The translations under genes were made by a program, and so were the position numbers. A DNA stretch of 64,000 nucleotides from Acidobacteriota bacterium (lineage in GTDB: Bacteria > Acidobacteriota > Vicinamibacteria > Vicinamibacterales > UBA8438): contig WTFV01000225.1 of the NCBI GenBank assembly GCA_011523845.1, forward strand, positions 35,463-99,462. Direction: 5' to 3'. The notes beneath the pieces are model-generated. The model saw nothing but the letters and a program-made list of their open reading frames with translations. It searched no databases and was not told where the DNA came from. This document shows, one piece after another, positions 8,646-16,419 of this stretch; the first letter of the stretch is position 1; the number at the start of each line of letters is the position of its first letter.

Positions 8646-8971
8646 GTGCTCCGCAACACCGCGCCGAGGCCCTCGGCGAAGCGCTGCCAGTTGTCGATCT
8701 CCTCGCCGAGCGCCCGCCGGCCCGACGGCGTCAGCCGGTAGTAGCGCGCCCGCCGGTTGTTGTCGGTCGTTCCCCAGTCGCTACGGATCAGCCCCTGCTT
8801 CTCGAGGCGCTGGAGGGCCGGGTACAGCGAGCCCTGGTTGACGTCCAGCACCCCCGAGGACATCTGCCGGATTCGCTGGCCGATGCCCCAACCGTGCATC
8901 GGGCCCAGCGAGAGCGCCTTGAAGACCACCAGGTCGAGCGAGCCGCGAAGGTCGTCCGGTCTTCTAGCCAT
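8642..8971 (-). CDS. PadR family transcriptional regulator
   Basis: This 109-residue winged-helix protein carries the PadR signature: DLVVFKALSLGPMHGWGI, then VNQGSLYPALQRLEKQGLI as the recognition helix region, and RRARYYRLTPSGRRAL in the wing, with a short C-terminal helix for dimerisation. PadR proteins repress their own operon and are relieved by stress ligands. It is co-translated with the permease gene (start/stop overlap), a standard pairing in Acidobacteriota. A perfect inverted repeat covers its start codon, so it is likely autoregulated. Confidence 0.95.
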   Translation of the reverse strand: MARRPDDLRGSLDLVVFKALSLGPMHGWGIGQRIRQMSSGVLDVNQGSLYPALQRLEKQGLIRSDWGTTDNNRRARYYRLTPSGRRALGEEIDNWQRFAEGLGAVLRST

Positions 8972-9004
8972 CTAGAGGAAGGATGCACCATCGCTCCTCT
9001 AGAT
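8970..9004. promoter_or_regulatory. Perfect 10-bp inverted repeat, probable PadR operator
   Basis: ATCTAGAGGA (8970-8979) and TCCTCTAGAT (8995-9004) are exact reverse complements separated by 15 bases, which themselves hold GATG-CAC-CATC. The left arm overlaps the padR start codon, so a bound dimer would block both the promoter and the translation start region. No normal Shine-Dalgarno sequence precedes the ATG, which suggests a leaderless or very short-leader transcript. Confidence 0.7.
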
Positions 9005-9353
9005 GTCAAGAGGTCCGGCGCCGGCGTGGTGACCGGCTCGGGGATTCGTCGGCCAAGCCGCAGTGTCGGCTCCGCGTCGCCCGATTCCCGGGGCTCGACG
9101 GCCTGGAGTTCCTCGACAACCGGCAGGTTCTGCGGCAACGCCTTCGCGCTGCTCGTCGCGGCCGAGCGTTTCCTGCCCGAGACTCGCCGGGCGGTATACG
9201 CTTGTCTCGCAGGCCCGTTCCGGGACGTGCCATTCCGCCCAGGGGTGGAGGAAGACGATGTGGATTCGGCTGAGCGCGCTCCCGAGGCGAACGGAGAAAC
9301 GACAGATCCGGACCCGAACGCCGGACGGGACTCGAAGGATGGGAGGATGAGTC
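9005..9353. other. Intergenic region between padR and a secreted-protein gene
   Basis: The 349 bases between the two divergent genes show normal GC content and no protein-family signature in any frame. They should hold the promoter of the rightward gene at 9354; the GGGAGG at 9341-9346 is its likely ribosome-binding site. I see no RNA gene, repeat or remnant beyond the operator listed separately. Confidence 0.35.
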
Positions 9354-10019
9354 ATGCGCCCGATTGCAATCGCCTCGGCGGCCGTCGTCGTCCTGTTGGC
9401 ATCCGGGCCTTCCTTCGCCCAGGAATGGAGCGAGTACATCGATCGGACCGATCTCTTCACCGTCAATTTCCCGACGGAACCCGACGTGCGGGACATCACC
9501 TGGCCGACGGAGTACGGCGTCACGTTGCCGGGGCGCGTCCACAGTGTCGAAGATGGTCCGTATCGCTACTCCGTCACCGTGGTGCAATACGCGAACATCC
9601 AGGCGATACACGCGGAGCGACTCCGGGGATGCACGGCCTATCCGAATCTGTGCAACAACCCCTGGATCGGTGAGCTGCGAGGCGCGCTCGACTATGCGGC
9701 GTGGGGTATCCTTCAACGGGACGCCAGGGTGACGCACTACGCGTACTACTACAACGACCGAGTCGAGGGACGTCGGATTCAACTCACCAACGCCGATCGA
9801 TCCCGCACCTTTGCTGCGATTCACATGCACCAGGATCGCCTCTACGTGCTGGAGGAGACCGCACCACCCGGTGGACCGCCGCCCGGGCTGTTCCAGCAAT
9901 CGCTCGGGTTCGTAGACGAGGAGGGGATCAGGGTTCGCTACGAGGCCATCTACTCGAACGCGTACCCGCCCCCACCGCGCCTGCAATACGGCCAGCAGGG
10001 TGGCTCACCCGACAGATGA
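9354..10019 (+). CDS. Secreted protein of unknown function
   Basis: The 221-residue product has a clear signal peptide (residues 1-22, ending GPSFAQ). The mature part has WSEYIDRTDLFTVNFPTEP near its start, a phrase seen in many acidobacterial and proteobacterial periplasmic proteins of unknown function, and two cysteines (CTAYPNLC) that may form a disulfide. The C-terminus is rich in Pro, Gln and Gly. It has a good ribosome-binding site (GGGAGG). No catalytic motif is recognised. It could be a small ligand-binding or envelope protein, but nothing in the neighbourhood fixes the role. Confidence 0.75.
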   Translation: MRPIAIASAAVVVLLASGPSFAQEWSEYIDRTDLFTVNFPTEPDVRDITWPTEYGVTLPGRVHSVEDGPYRYSVTVVQYANIQAIHAERLRGCTAYPNLCNNPWIGELRGALDYAAWGILQRDARVTHYAYYYNDRVEGRRIQLTNADRSRTFAAIHMHQDRLYVLEETAPPGGPPPGLFQQSLGFVDEEGIRVRYEAIYSNAYPPPPRLQYGQQGGSPDR

Positions 10020-10233
10020 TCCGGTCATCCGACGGGGTTCGTATCCTGTTCAGCAGCTCGCGTCGGATTCAAGGACGAAGCGCCACTTCCGGATATCCCG
10101 AACCCTGCGGTGAGCCTTTCGTCATGAAGACCGGTGGCTCGGTGCAGCGGGCGCGGACGGACAACCAGTGGGAGGAGGGCACACCGGCGTGGTTACCCGC
10201 GCCGTCGAGGTGTCGACTCACAAAGGGGGGGCA

Positions 10234-11262
10234 ATGCGAGCTACTCTTCCGATTCTTCTCGGTTGCGGAATCAGCCTTCTTCCCGTGGTGACACCGGGGA
10301 GCAGCGGCCGGCTCGTCACCGGTACGGGTTCCGCACAGACGACGCCGGGCGCAGGTGACCCAGCCGGCGAGGTCGGCATCGTCACGACGGGTCTGGCATC
10401 GGACCTCAGGCCCGGCGCTCCGCTGACCGAGTGCACGTCCGGACTGGTCAATGAAGCGCAGGGTGGCAACAACTTCAACGCCGCACTCGTCGGCTTCGTG
10501 ACGTCGGCCGACGGCCAGCGGTTTGCAGTGCCCGCGCCGGTTCACGACGGTCCCGCCGCGGTGGACGTGTTCAACAACTGCTCCGGACAGGGCGACAACC
10601 GCGATTACCTCTCACAGCTCGAGACCGTCATCATCGACCCGGACGGAGTGGAAATCACCGGGTTCATTTTCGGAGACAACTACTTCGAGCTCTACGTGAA
10701 CGGCCAGTTCGTCGGGCGCGATCCCGTCGGGATGACGCCATTCAATTCCAACGTGGTCCGGTTCCGGGCCAGATACCCCATGACGTATGCCGTGATGGGT
10801 GTCGACTGGGAAACACACAACGGCGTCGGAATGGAATACGACAGTTTCAACCTGGGCGACGGGGGGCTCATCGCGTACTTCAGCGACGGCCATGGCACCG
10901 GCGGCGACTGGCGTGCCGAGACCTTCTACATCGCGCCGCTCGACGATCCCGGTTGCGTGCGAACCGCGGGCGGCCGCGATTCGACGTTCTGCTCGCAGGC
11001 CGTGCGCCCCGCATGCGCCGAGAACGACCCCAACACCTGTCAGGCCCTTCACTTCCCGGTGCCCTCCAACTGGACGGCGCCAGCGTTCGACGATGCGCAC
11101 TGGCCACGTGCGATCGTGTGGCCGCCCGAGAGGGTGACGGGGCAGCGCGCGTATACCGGCTACACCCAGTTGTTCGGCGACGCCGAGTTCATCTGGACCC
11201 GGAACATCAGGCTCGACAACCTTGTCCTGGCCCGCTACACGGCGACCGGCCCACGACGGTGA
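10234..11262 (+). CDS. Secreted beta-sandwich protein of unknown function
   Basis: The 342-residue product starts at an ATG with AAAGGGGGG before it and has a signal peptide (residues 1-20). Mature segments YFELYVNGQFVGRDPVGMTP and NWTAPAFDDAHWPRAIVW resemble the strand pattern of galactose-binding-like jelly rolls found on carbohydrate-active enzymes. Four cysteines in CSQAVRPAC and CAENDPNTC suggest disulfides. The C-terminus WTRNIRLDNLVLARYT also fits a beta-sandwich edge. I do not recognise the family. It could bind a glycan or metal outside the cell. An upstream in-frame start at 10168 would only add a poor leader. Confidence 0.75.
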   Translation: MRATLPILLGCGISLLPVVTPGSSGRLVTGTGSAQTTPGAGDPAGEVGIVTTGLASDLRPGAPLTECTSGLVNEAQGGNNFNAALVGFVTSADGQRFAVPAPVHDGPAAVDVFNNCSGQGDNRDYLSQLETVIIDPDGVEITGFIFGDNYFELYVNGQFVGRDPVGMTPFNSNVVRFRARYPMTYAVMGVDWETHNGVGMEYDSFNLGDGGLIAYFSDGHGTGGDWRAETFYIAPLDDPGCVRTAGGRDSTFCSQAVRPACAENDPNTCQALHFPVPSNWTAPAFDDAHWPRAIVWPPERVTGQRAYTGYTQLFGDAEFIWTRNIRLDNLVLARYTATGPRR

Positions 11263-11396
11263 AGGGCCCGGTCACCGACTCGCCGCGGCGCGTTCCCGTA
11301 CCGGACGGGTTGCGGCCCCGTGCCGTCGGCACGGCCATGTCCGGCGCTCCGCGGACGGCGGATCGCCGAGTACGACGTCGCTTGACCTCGTGATGG

Positions 11397-11639
11397 ATGC
11401 GCGTGTGTCCGGACCAGGCGGCCCACGAGTCGTGCAGGCGTTCGCCTGCCTTGACGCTGTTGGCGGCGATGCGCGAGATCGCCCGCAGCGACGGACGTCA
11501 CTTCCAGTCCGTGCTGGAAGACGCCATGACCGGCTGCGTCGAGGCCAGGGCTCGCCAGACGGTGCGTCCCGAGGTGATGGCGCACTATCGGGCGAGCGTC
11601 GAGCGCAACCGGCTCCTGGCCGAGCTGCTGGCGAAATGA
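11397..11639 (+). CDS. Antitoxin partner of the Doc toxin remnant
   Basis: The conserved part, LTLLAAMREIARSDGRHFQ followed by ARARQTVRPEVMAHYRASV and a LLAELLAK end, matches small helical proteins encoded just before Doc/Fic toxins. The ATG at 11397 gives 80 residues. The conserved region suggests a true start at TTG 11451 or ATG 11469, since the first 18 residues look unrelated. The stop overlaps the toxin start (ATGA, 11636-11639). With the toxin broken, this may be a leftover or a free-standing regulator. Confidence 0.6.
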   Translation: MRVCPDQAAHESCRRSPALTLLAAMREIARSDGRHFQSVLEDAMTGCVEARARQTVRPEVMAHYRASVERNRLLAELLAK

Positions 11640-11860
11640 GCCGCAGCTTCCCGACCATAGAAGAGATCCTCGCCATGCACGCCGATCTCATCGCGCAGTT
11701 TCGGCGGATCGCCGGGGCTGCGCGACATGGGAGCGCTGGAGTCCGCGGCCACGCGCCCGCAGATGGCTACTACGACAGCCTGTTCCAAGAGGTAGCCGCG
11801 CTGATGGAGAGCCTCGCCATGAATCACCCGTTCGTGGACGGCAACAAGCGGGTGGCTTGA
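11636..11860 (+). pseudogene. Doc (death-on-curing) Fic-fold toxin, decayed and truncated
   Basis: The start, FPTIEEILAMHADLIAQF, and the end, ALMESLAMNHPFVDGNKRVA, match Doc proteins, including the HPFxDGNKR active-site loop. Between them the frame reads RHGSAGVRGHAPAD where the neighbouring frame gives the expected LRDMGALESAATRPQM. An extra G near 11715 and a missing G near 11764 would explain this, so two compensating frameshifts replaced about 18 residues. The gene then stops right after the active-site loop, losing the C-terminal helices. Doc normally phosphorylates EF-Tu; this copy is unlikely to work. Confidence 0.7.
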
Positions 11861-11985
11861 TCGCGTTCGGCTCGCGTCGGCTTGAGTCGCGGCCGGAATC
11901 GGCGTAGATTGAGCACCCGTTCGAGTCTGGACCCCTCGCCGCGGCACGGGCCGGCGAGGCCGCGCTCGCAGGAGGCATTCGACCC

Positions 11986-13914
11986 ATGGTTACGAGCTTG
12001 CTGACGTCAGTTCATAGAGCGGCCCGGCGTTCCCCGCGGTTGCCGATCGTGATCCCCGCGCTGCTGGCCGCGACCCTCGCCGTGCAGCCGCTGCACGCGC
12101 AGGACGACTGGCGGCACTGGGGGCGCGACGCCGGCAACCAGCGCCACTCGCCGCTGACGCAGATCGACGTCGACAACGTCTCGACCCTGGTGCCGGCCTG
12201 GCGCTACGAGATGACGAAGGTGGGCGTGCCGTCACGCCCGAGCCAGTCGACCCCGCTCCTGGTCGACGGCGTGCTGTACCTGTCGTTCCCCTACTACCGC
12301 GTGGTGGCGCTGGAGCCGGAGACCGGCGACGAGATCTGGGAGTACACGGCGCCCGGCGACTGGAACTCGCCCGAGCACCAGTTGCACTGGACGGGCGGCT
12401 CGATGCGGGGGCTGGCGTACTGGGAGGGCGACGACCGGACGCCCCCGCAGATCGTGTTCGGCACCGAGGAGGGCGAGCTGATCTCGCTGAACGCGGCCAC
12501 CGGCATCCCCAACCCGCGGTTCGGCAGCGACGGCTTCGTCGACCTGAAGACCGAGGACGTGATGAACGGCTTCCCGAACATGCATTACGGGATCTCGTCC
12601 GGCGTGGCCATCTGGAAGCACCTCGTGTTCACCGGGGTCCACAACGCCGACGAGACCGGGTCGAAGGGGCCGGCGGGCGACACCCGCGCGTGGGATCTGC
12701 GGACGGGCGAGCTCGTCTGGACGTTCCACACCGTGCCCCGGCCCGGCGAGTTCGGCAACGAAACCTGGCTCGACGACTCGTGGCGCAACGTCAGCGGCGC
12801 CAACACCTGGTCGTTCTTCACAATCGACGAGGAGCGCGGCATTCTGTACATGCCGCTGGGGTCCGCCCACAACGATTTCTACGGCATGGACCGGCCCGGG
12901 GACAATCTCTTTTCGGACTCCATCGTGGCCGTCGACGCCCTGACGGGAGAGCGGCTGTGGCACTTCCAGGCCGTCCATCACGACCTGTGGGACCTGGACA
13001 TGCCGGCGCCGCCCATCCTGTTCGACGTCGAGCGGGACGGCGAGACGATTCCGGCCGTCGGCGTCGTGACGAAGTACCCGGTGCTGTTCATCTTCAACCG
13101 GGTCACCGGCGAGCCGATCTACGAGATCGAGGAACGACCCGTCCCGCGGGGGAACATGCCCGGTGAGTACTACTCGCCGACGCAGCCGTTCCCGGTGAAG
13201 CCGCCGCCCTTCGGACGCATCGATTTCACGATGGACGACATCGCGACGGTGACGCCCGAGCACACGGCCGCCTGCCGCGAGCTGCTGATGCAGTACGACG
13301 GCGGCCGGAACCGCGGCCCCTACACGCCGCCGTCCGCGGAGGGCGCGCTCGTGTTCCCGTCGACCGGCGGCGGGACGGAGTTCACCGGCGGGACCTTCGA
13401 TCCGAGCCTCGGGTACTACATCATCAACTACGCGGACACCGGCCACATCAGCCAGCTCGTGAAGGTGGAGGACGATCCCGATCGCCGCGGCTACGTGGGT
13501 CCTCCCGAGTCGCGCCGGATCTACTGGCACGTCGTCACCCGGCCGTCCGTCAACGGCTGGCCCTGCTGGCAGCCGCCCTGGTCGAGGCTGGTCGCCGTGG
13601 ACGTCAACCGCGGCGAGATCGCCTGGATGATCCCGTTCGGCACGGTCGAGGGCGCGCCCCCCGGCCTGCTGACCGGTGCTCCCAACTCGCAGAAGGGCGG
13701 CCCGACCTCCACCGCGGGGGGCGTGCTCTTCATCGGCGGGGCCAGCGACCGGCGGTTCCGCGCCTACGAGACGAAGACCGGGCGCGAGCTGTGGAGCGTC
13801 GAGACCGAGCAGATGATCAGCGGCGCCAACCCCATTACCTACATGGGCAAGGACGGCAAGCAGTACGTCGCCGTGGCGGCGGGCACGACGCTGCTGACCT
13901 GGACGCTGCCGTGA
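11986..13914 (+). CDS. Secreted PQQ-dependent dehydrogenase, glucose-dehydrogenase type
   Basis: The 642-residue product has an export signal (basic start, then VIPALLAATLAVQPLHAQ) and a complete PQQ propeller without a haem domain. WRHWGRDAGNQRHSPLTQID opens the propeller and VVALEPETGDEIWEY is a repeat unit. HHDLWDLDMPAPP is the active-site region seen in membrane glucose dehydrogenase and related pyrroloquinoline quinone enzymes, and GGPTSTAGGVLFIGGASD lies near the end. It should oxidise a sugar or polyol in the periplasm, with electrons going to a separate acceptor. AGGAGG at 11970-11975 supports the start. It is not adjacent to the other PQQ enzyme and is only distantly similar to it. 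Confidence 0.9.
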   Translation: MVTSLLTSVHRAARRSPRLPIVIPALLAATLAVQPLHAQDDWRHWGRDAGNQRHSPLTQIDVDNVSTLVPAWRYEMTKVGVPSRPSQSTPLLVDGVLYLSFPYYRVVALEPETGDEIWEYTAPGDWNSPEHQLHWTGGSMRGLAYWEGDDRTPPQIVFGTEEGELISLNAATGIPNPRFGSDGFVDLKTEDVMNGFPNMHYGISSGVAIWKHLVFTGVHNADETGSKGPAGDTRAWDLRTGELVWTFHTVPRPGEFGNETWLDDSWRNVSGANTWSFFTIDEERGILYMPLGSAHNDFYGMDRPGDNLFSDSIVAVDALTGERLWHFQAVHHDLWDLDMPAPPILFDVERDGETIPAVGVVTKYPVLFIFNRVTGEPIYEIEERPVPRGNMPGEYYSPTQPFPVKPPPFGRIDFTMDDIATVTPEHTAACRELLMQYDGGRNRGPYTPPSAEGALVFPSTGGGTEFTGGTFDPSLGYYIINYADTGHISQLVKVEDDPDRRGYVGPPESRRIYWHVVTRPSVNGWPCWQPPWSRLVAVDVNRGEIAWMIPFGTVEGAPPGLLTGAPNSQKGGPTSTAGGVLFIGGASDRRFRAYETKTGRELWSVETEQMISGANPITYMGKDGKQYVAVAAGTTLLTWTLP

Positions 13915-14050
13915 GGGCGAACTTCGCGCGTCCGGTGAGGGCGGTCGCGGGTTTCTCCCCGGCTGTTGACGGTGAAATACAATTCAGAACGATGGCTCTG
14001 GTGAGCAGTCGGGGAGGGGCGGGGACAGTGAATCTTGTCCATGCACAGGA

Positions 14051-14302
14051 TCAACGAACGGCGCCGGCGATTTCGCTGCACGGGCTCCGGCGGCCACTCC
14101 GGGCCCCGAGCAGTGCCAGTTTCGCGGGGCTGGCGAAAACCAAGAGCTGGTGGACGCGCTTGGTCGTCTGCTCGAACAGCCTGAGCCTCCCCGGACGTGT
14201 CTCGATGTCGCCGATCGCGACGCGTAGCTGGTCGGCAGCATGGCAGACCATCTGCGTGACCGGCATCGTCCCCCACTGTCCGACGTTCTCCGGCGAGAGC
14301 TG
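14051..14302 (-). pseudogene. DinB-like (DUF1569) protein remnant
   Basis: In one frame the minus strand reads SPENVGQWGTMPVTQMVCHA and on to DQLRVAIGDIETRP, close to the core of DUF1569/DinB-like proteins (QWGTM..QMVCHLADQLR). A TGA lies just before the first residue (14303-14305), and after the phrase VHQLLVFASPAKLALLG the family pattern is lost. Both ends are therefore missing. The flanking bases 13915-14050 and 14306-14415 show no gene. Together this 500-base stretch between the PQQ gene and the DUF4258 cluster looks like decayed coding DNA. Confidence 0.5.
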
Positions 14303-14415
14303 TCAATCCTCGTGTGGATGGCCGCCCGTACGGAGCGTCTGAGGAGTGTGGGGGGCATGGGGCTCAGATGGCCCTCGTCGACTGAGTCGAGTTGAGCTGG
14401 CAGCATGTGACTGTC

Positions 14416-14679
14416 TCAGAGGTTCCTCTGGACGTCATCGGCCCTGCCTGTGGTCTCGCCTGAGACATCGATCGGCGTCAACCGATACACCCGCTCCGCG
14501 AGCCTGGATGCGCGCTCCACGTCGCCTCCACGTAGCGCATCCCGAACGTCATCGAGCTTGTACGCGTCGTCCAGAGACAAATACGGCGCCCAACCTCCCT
14601 CGCCTTCGAAGATCTCGACGTTGACCTCGGCCGCGAACGCGCCGCCGCGGACGAATTTCGTGATCGGTCTGACATTCAT
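14416..14679 (-). CDS. Small protein paired with DUF4258 toxin-like gene
   Basis: The 87-residue product starts NVRPITKFVRGGAFAAEVNV, then has an acidic region GWAPYLSLDDAYKLDDVRDA and a helical end with RLAERVYRLTPI. I recognise no named family. Its start overlaps the stop of the upstream DUF4258 gene (ATGA at 14676-14679). The length and arrangement suit an antitoxin for that protein; similar acidic partners (PYLSLDDA..LD) accompany DUF4258 proteins in other genomes. Function as an antitoxin is inferred from position only. Confidence 0.65.
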   Translation of the reverse strand: MNVRPITKFVRGGAFAAEVNVEIFEGEGGWAPYLSLDDAYKLDDVRDALRGGDVERASRLAERVYRLTPIDVSGETTGRADDVQRNL

Positions 14680-14999
14680 TTCCGCCTCCTCAGCCACATC
14701 TGATCCCACCGCGCGGGATCGGGTCTGTATGCGGTGACGACGACGGCAGGCGACTCCCGTCCAGAGGGAATGCCCCAGACTACATGAACCGGGCGATCCG
14801 CCGCATCCCGCTGCAGCACCGGGCAGCAGCGACCCTTCGGATAGTCCGGATAGTCCTCGACCATGACGGCCCTCGCAACTCCGGCGATGACGTCGCGAAC
14901 CTGTACATGGTCCGCCGCCAGTTCCTCAGTTCCGTGGAGCGACACCCGCACTTCGTTGCGTGCCACCAGCGTCTGAATGCGCTCAAGGGTCGTGCTCAT
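14676..14999 (-). CDS. DUF4258 domain protein, putative toxin
   Basis: The 107-residue product matches DUF4258 well: an N-terminal helix region with VSLHGTEELAADHVQVRDV, then VEDYPDYPKGRCCPVLQRD, RPVHVVWGI and the family ending VVVTAYRPDPARWD. DUF4258 proteins share the BrnT/RelE-like fold and are thought to be RNase toxins. The gene is chained between a GNAT gene (overlap 14996-14999) and a small acidic partner (overlap 14676-14679), so all three are translated together. Confidence 0.8.
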   Translation of the reverse strand: MSTTLERIQTLVARNEVRVSLHGTEELAADHVQVRDVIAGVARAVMVEDYPDYPKGRCCPVLQRDAADRPVHVVWGIPSGRESPAVVVTAYRPDPARWDQMWLRRRK

Positions 15000-15532
15000 G
15001 CTCGTGCGAAGATCCCATCCTCGCGCACGATGGCGTACAGCAACTGGTCCTGTACGACCCCGTCCTTGACGGCGCTCCGGCGCATGCGGCCCTCCAGCCG
15101 GTAGCCGGCCTTCTCCAGCACGCGGCAGGACGCGGTGTTCCCGGCGAGGGGCACGGCAAACAGCCGTTCCACCTCGTAGGTGGCGAAGGCATACTCGGTG
15201 AAGCTCACCAGTGCACGTGTCGCAATGCCCCGACCCCAGTACGACTCGCCGAGCCAGTAGCCCACCTCCGCCGAGCAGCGCTCCACATCCTCGCCGAGCA
15301 CGGCACCGATGGAGCCGACGGGCTGGTCGTCAACCGTCACGGCGAACGCCGTCTCCGGATTTGCGCCGCCCGCGAACGCGATGAACCCGCGCGCATCGTC
15401 GATTGTGTAGGGATGGGGAAACCGATCCCGCAACTGCAACCACACCTTGTGGTTGTTGGCGTGCCGGGCCAGCTCGGCGGCGTCCGACTCGCGGAACGAC
15501 CGCACGCCGCATGACTCCAGATCGAGTTGCAT
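14996..15532 (-). CDS. GNAT acetyltransferase, RimJ/RimL type
   Basis: The 178-residue product carries a standard GNAT domain. GVRSFRESDAAELARHANN opens it, SAEVGYWLGESYWGRGIATR is the acetyl-CoA binding region, and VPLAGNTASCRVLEKAGYRLEG is the late RimJ-type motif. It transfers acetyl from acetyl-CoA to a protein N-terminus or small amine; the substrate is not predictable. It forms an overlapping operon with the DUF4258 pair. GNAT proteins also act as TacT-type toxins, but the RimJ signature makes that less likely here. Confidence 0.9.
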   Translation of the reverse strand: MQLDLESCGVRSFRESDAAELARHANNHKVWLQLRDRFPHPYTIDDARGFIAFAGGANPETAFAVTVDDQPVGSIGAVLGEDVERCSAEVGYWLGESYWGRGIATRALVSFTEYAFATYEVERLFAVPLAGNTASCRVLEKAGYRLEGRMRRSAVKDGVVQDQLLYAIVREDGIFARA

Positions 15533-15559
15533 CGGCTGTTCCGGCCGGCCCGGTTCACG

Positions 15560-15955
15560 CTACGGCGTGATCGCCAATGGATGTCCAACGAGGCGACGAT
15601 CCACGGTAAGCAGCCGCAAGCCTTCCTCCTGGGCCTGCGCGAGCAGCAACTCGTCGAACGGGTCGCGGTGCGGAACGGCGACCTCCAGGCTCCTGCACGC
15701 GTGCACCATCGTCATCGGCAGAAACGTAACGTCCTGCTGTTCGAGCGCGGCGACCACATCCTCCGGATCGAAGCGACTCTTGCGGACTCCGGACCCGTGC
15801 CGCGCCTGGAACTTCAGGCGCATCTCCCGGATCGACACGGCGCTCACGTAGATGCGCGCCGCGTGGTCATCGAGGAACCCGCGCTCCGCGTCCGTGAACA
15901 GACCGAGCGATTCCATCAGGTCGTAGAGGTAGGACGTGTCGAGCAGAACACGCAC
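15560..15955 (-). CDS. VapC-type PIN-domain ribonuclease toxin
   Basis: The 131-residue product begins RVLLDTSYLYDLMESL, with the first PIN aspartate, has SAVSIREMRLKFQARH with the middle acidic residue, and RDPFDELLLAQAQEEGLRLL with the third and fourth. It ends LLTVDRRL. All catalytic acids are present, so this copy should be active as an RNase. The antitoxin gene lies six bases upstream on the same strand. Confidence 0.88.
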   Translation of the reverse strand: MRVLLDTSYLYDLMESLGLFTDAERGFLDDHAARIYVSAVSIREMRLKFQARHGSGVRKSRFDPEDVVAALEQQDVTFLPMTMVHACRSLEVAVPHRDPFDELLLAQAQEEGLRLLTVDRRLVGHPLAITP

Positions 15956-15961
15956 GAGCGC

Positions 15962-16228
15962 TCATCCGTCCTCCGGTTCGAGACCGAGCACACGCCGGCT
16001 GAATGCCGGATCGTTGAACTCGTCCGGCCACCGCTCACCATCTCCTTCGATGCCGAGCCGCCGGCGCGCCTCCTCCAGCTTGTCGAAGTCGATGCCGCCT
16101 CGGCGGCGACAGCGGACCAGCTCCACGGCCGGGACGCCGTGCCTGGTGATTACCACGCGCTCGCCCTTCTCGGCGGCCGCGATGAGCTCCGACAATCGAG
16201 CCTTGGCTTCACGCACCGCGAGTTCCAT
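15962..16228 (-). CDS. Phd/YefM-type antitoxin
   Basis: The 88-residue product begins MELAVREAKARLSELIAA and continues KGERVVITRHGVPAVELV, the classic Phd/YefM N-terminal fold that binds DNA. The acidic C-terminal part (DEFNDPAFSRRVLGLEPED) should wrap the PIN toxin encoded six bases downstream. The start at 16228 is set by GAGGAGG 6 bases before it; an upstream start at 16243 overlaps that site. Confidence 0.88.
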   Translation of the reverse strand: MELAVREAKARLSELIAAAEKGERVVITRHGVPAVELVRCRRRGGIDFDKLEEARRRLGIEGDGERWPDEFNDPAFSRRVLGLEPEDG

Positions 16229-16419
16229 GAACCGCCTCCTCAACCACCCGCCCGTCGATTCACCATACGGCAGGTTCGACCACAGACAAGACTACACCGT
16301 GACTACACCTTGCGTCGCCGTCTACAGGCGGCTGCCGCCCTGGTGAGCGCTGTCCTGCAGAGAGAGCCGGCGCGGGTACGGCCAGGACCTCGATAGCCGG
16401 GCTCCGCGTGCCGTAGCAG

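Noticed and set aside
14303..14305. Second candidate selenocysteine TGA, before the DUF1569-like remnant
   Set aside because: No Cys is expected at that position in the family, no hairpin follows, and the surrounding frame is decayed.
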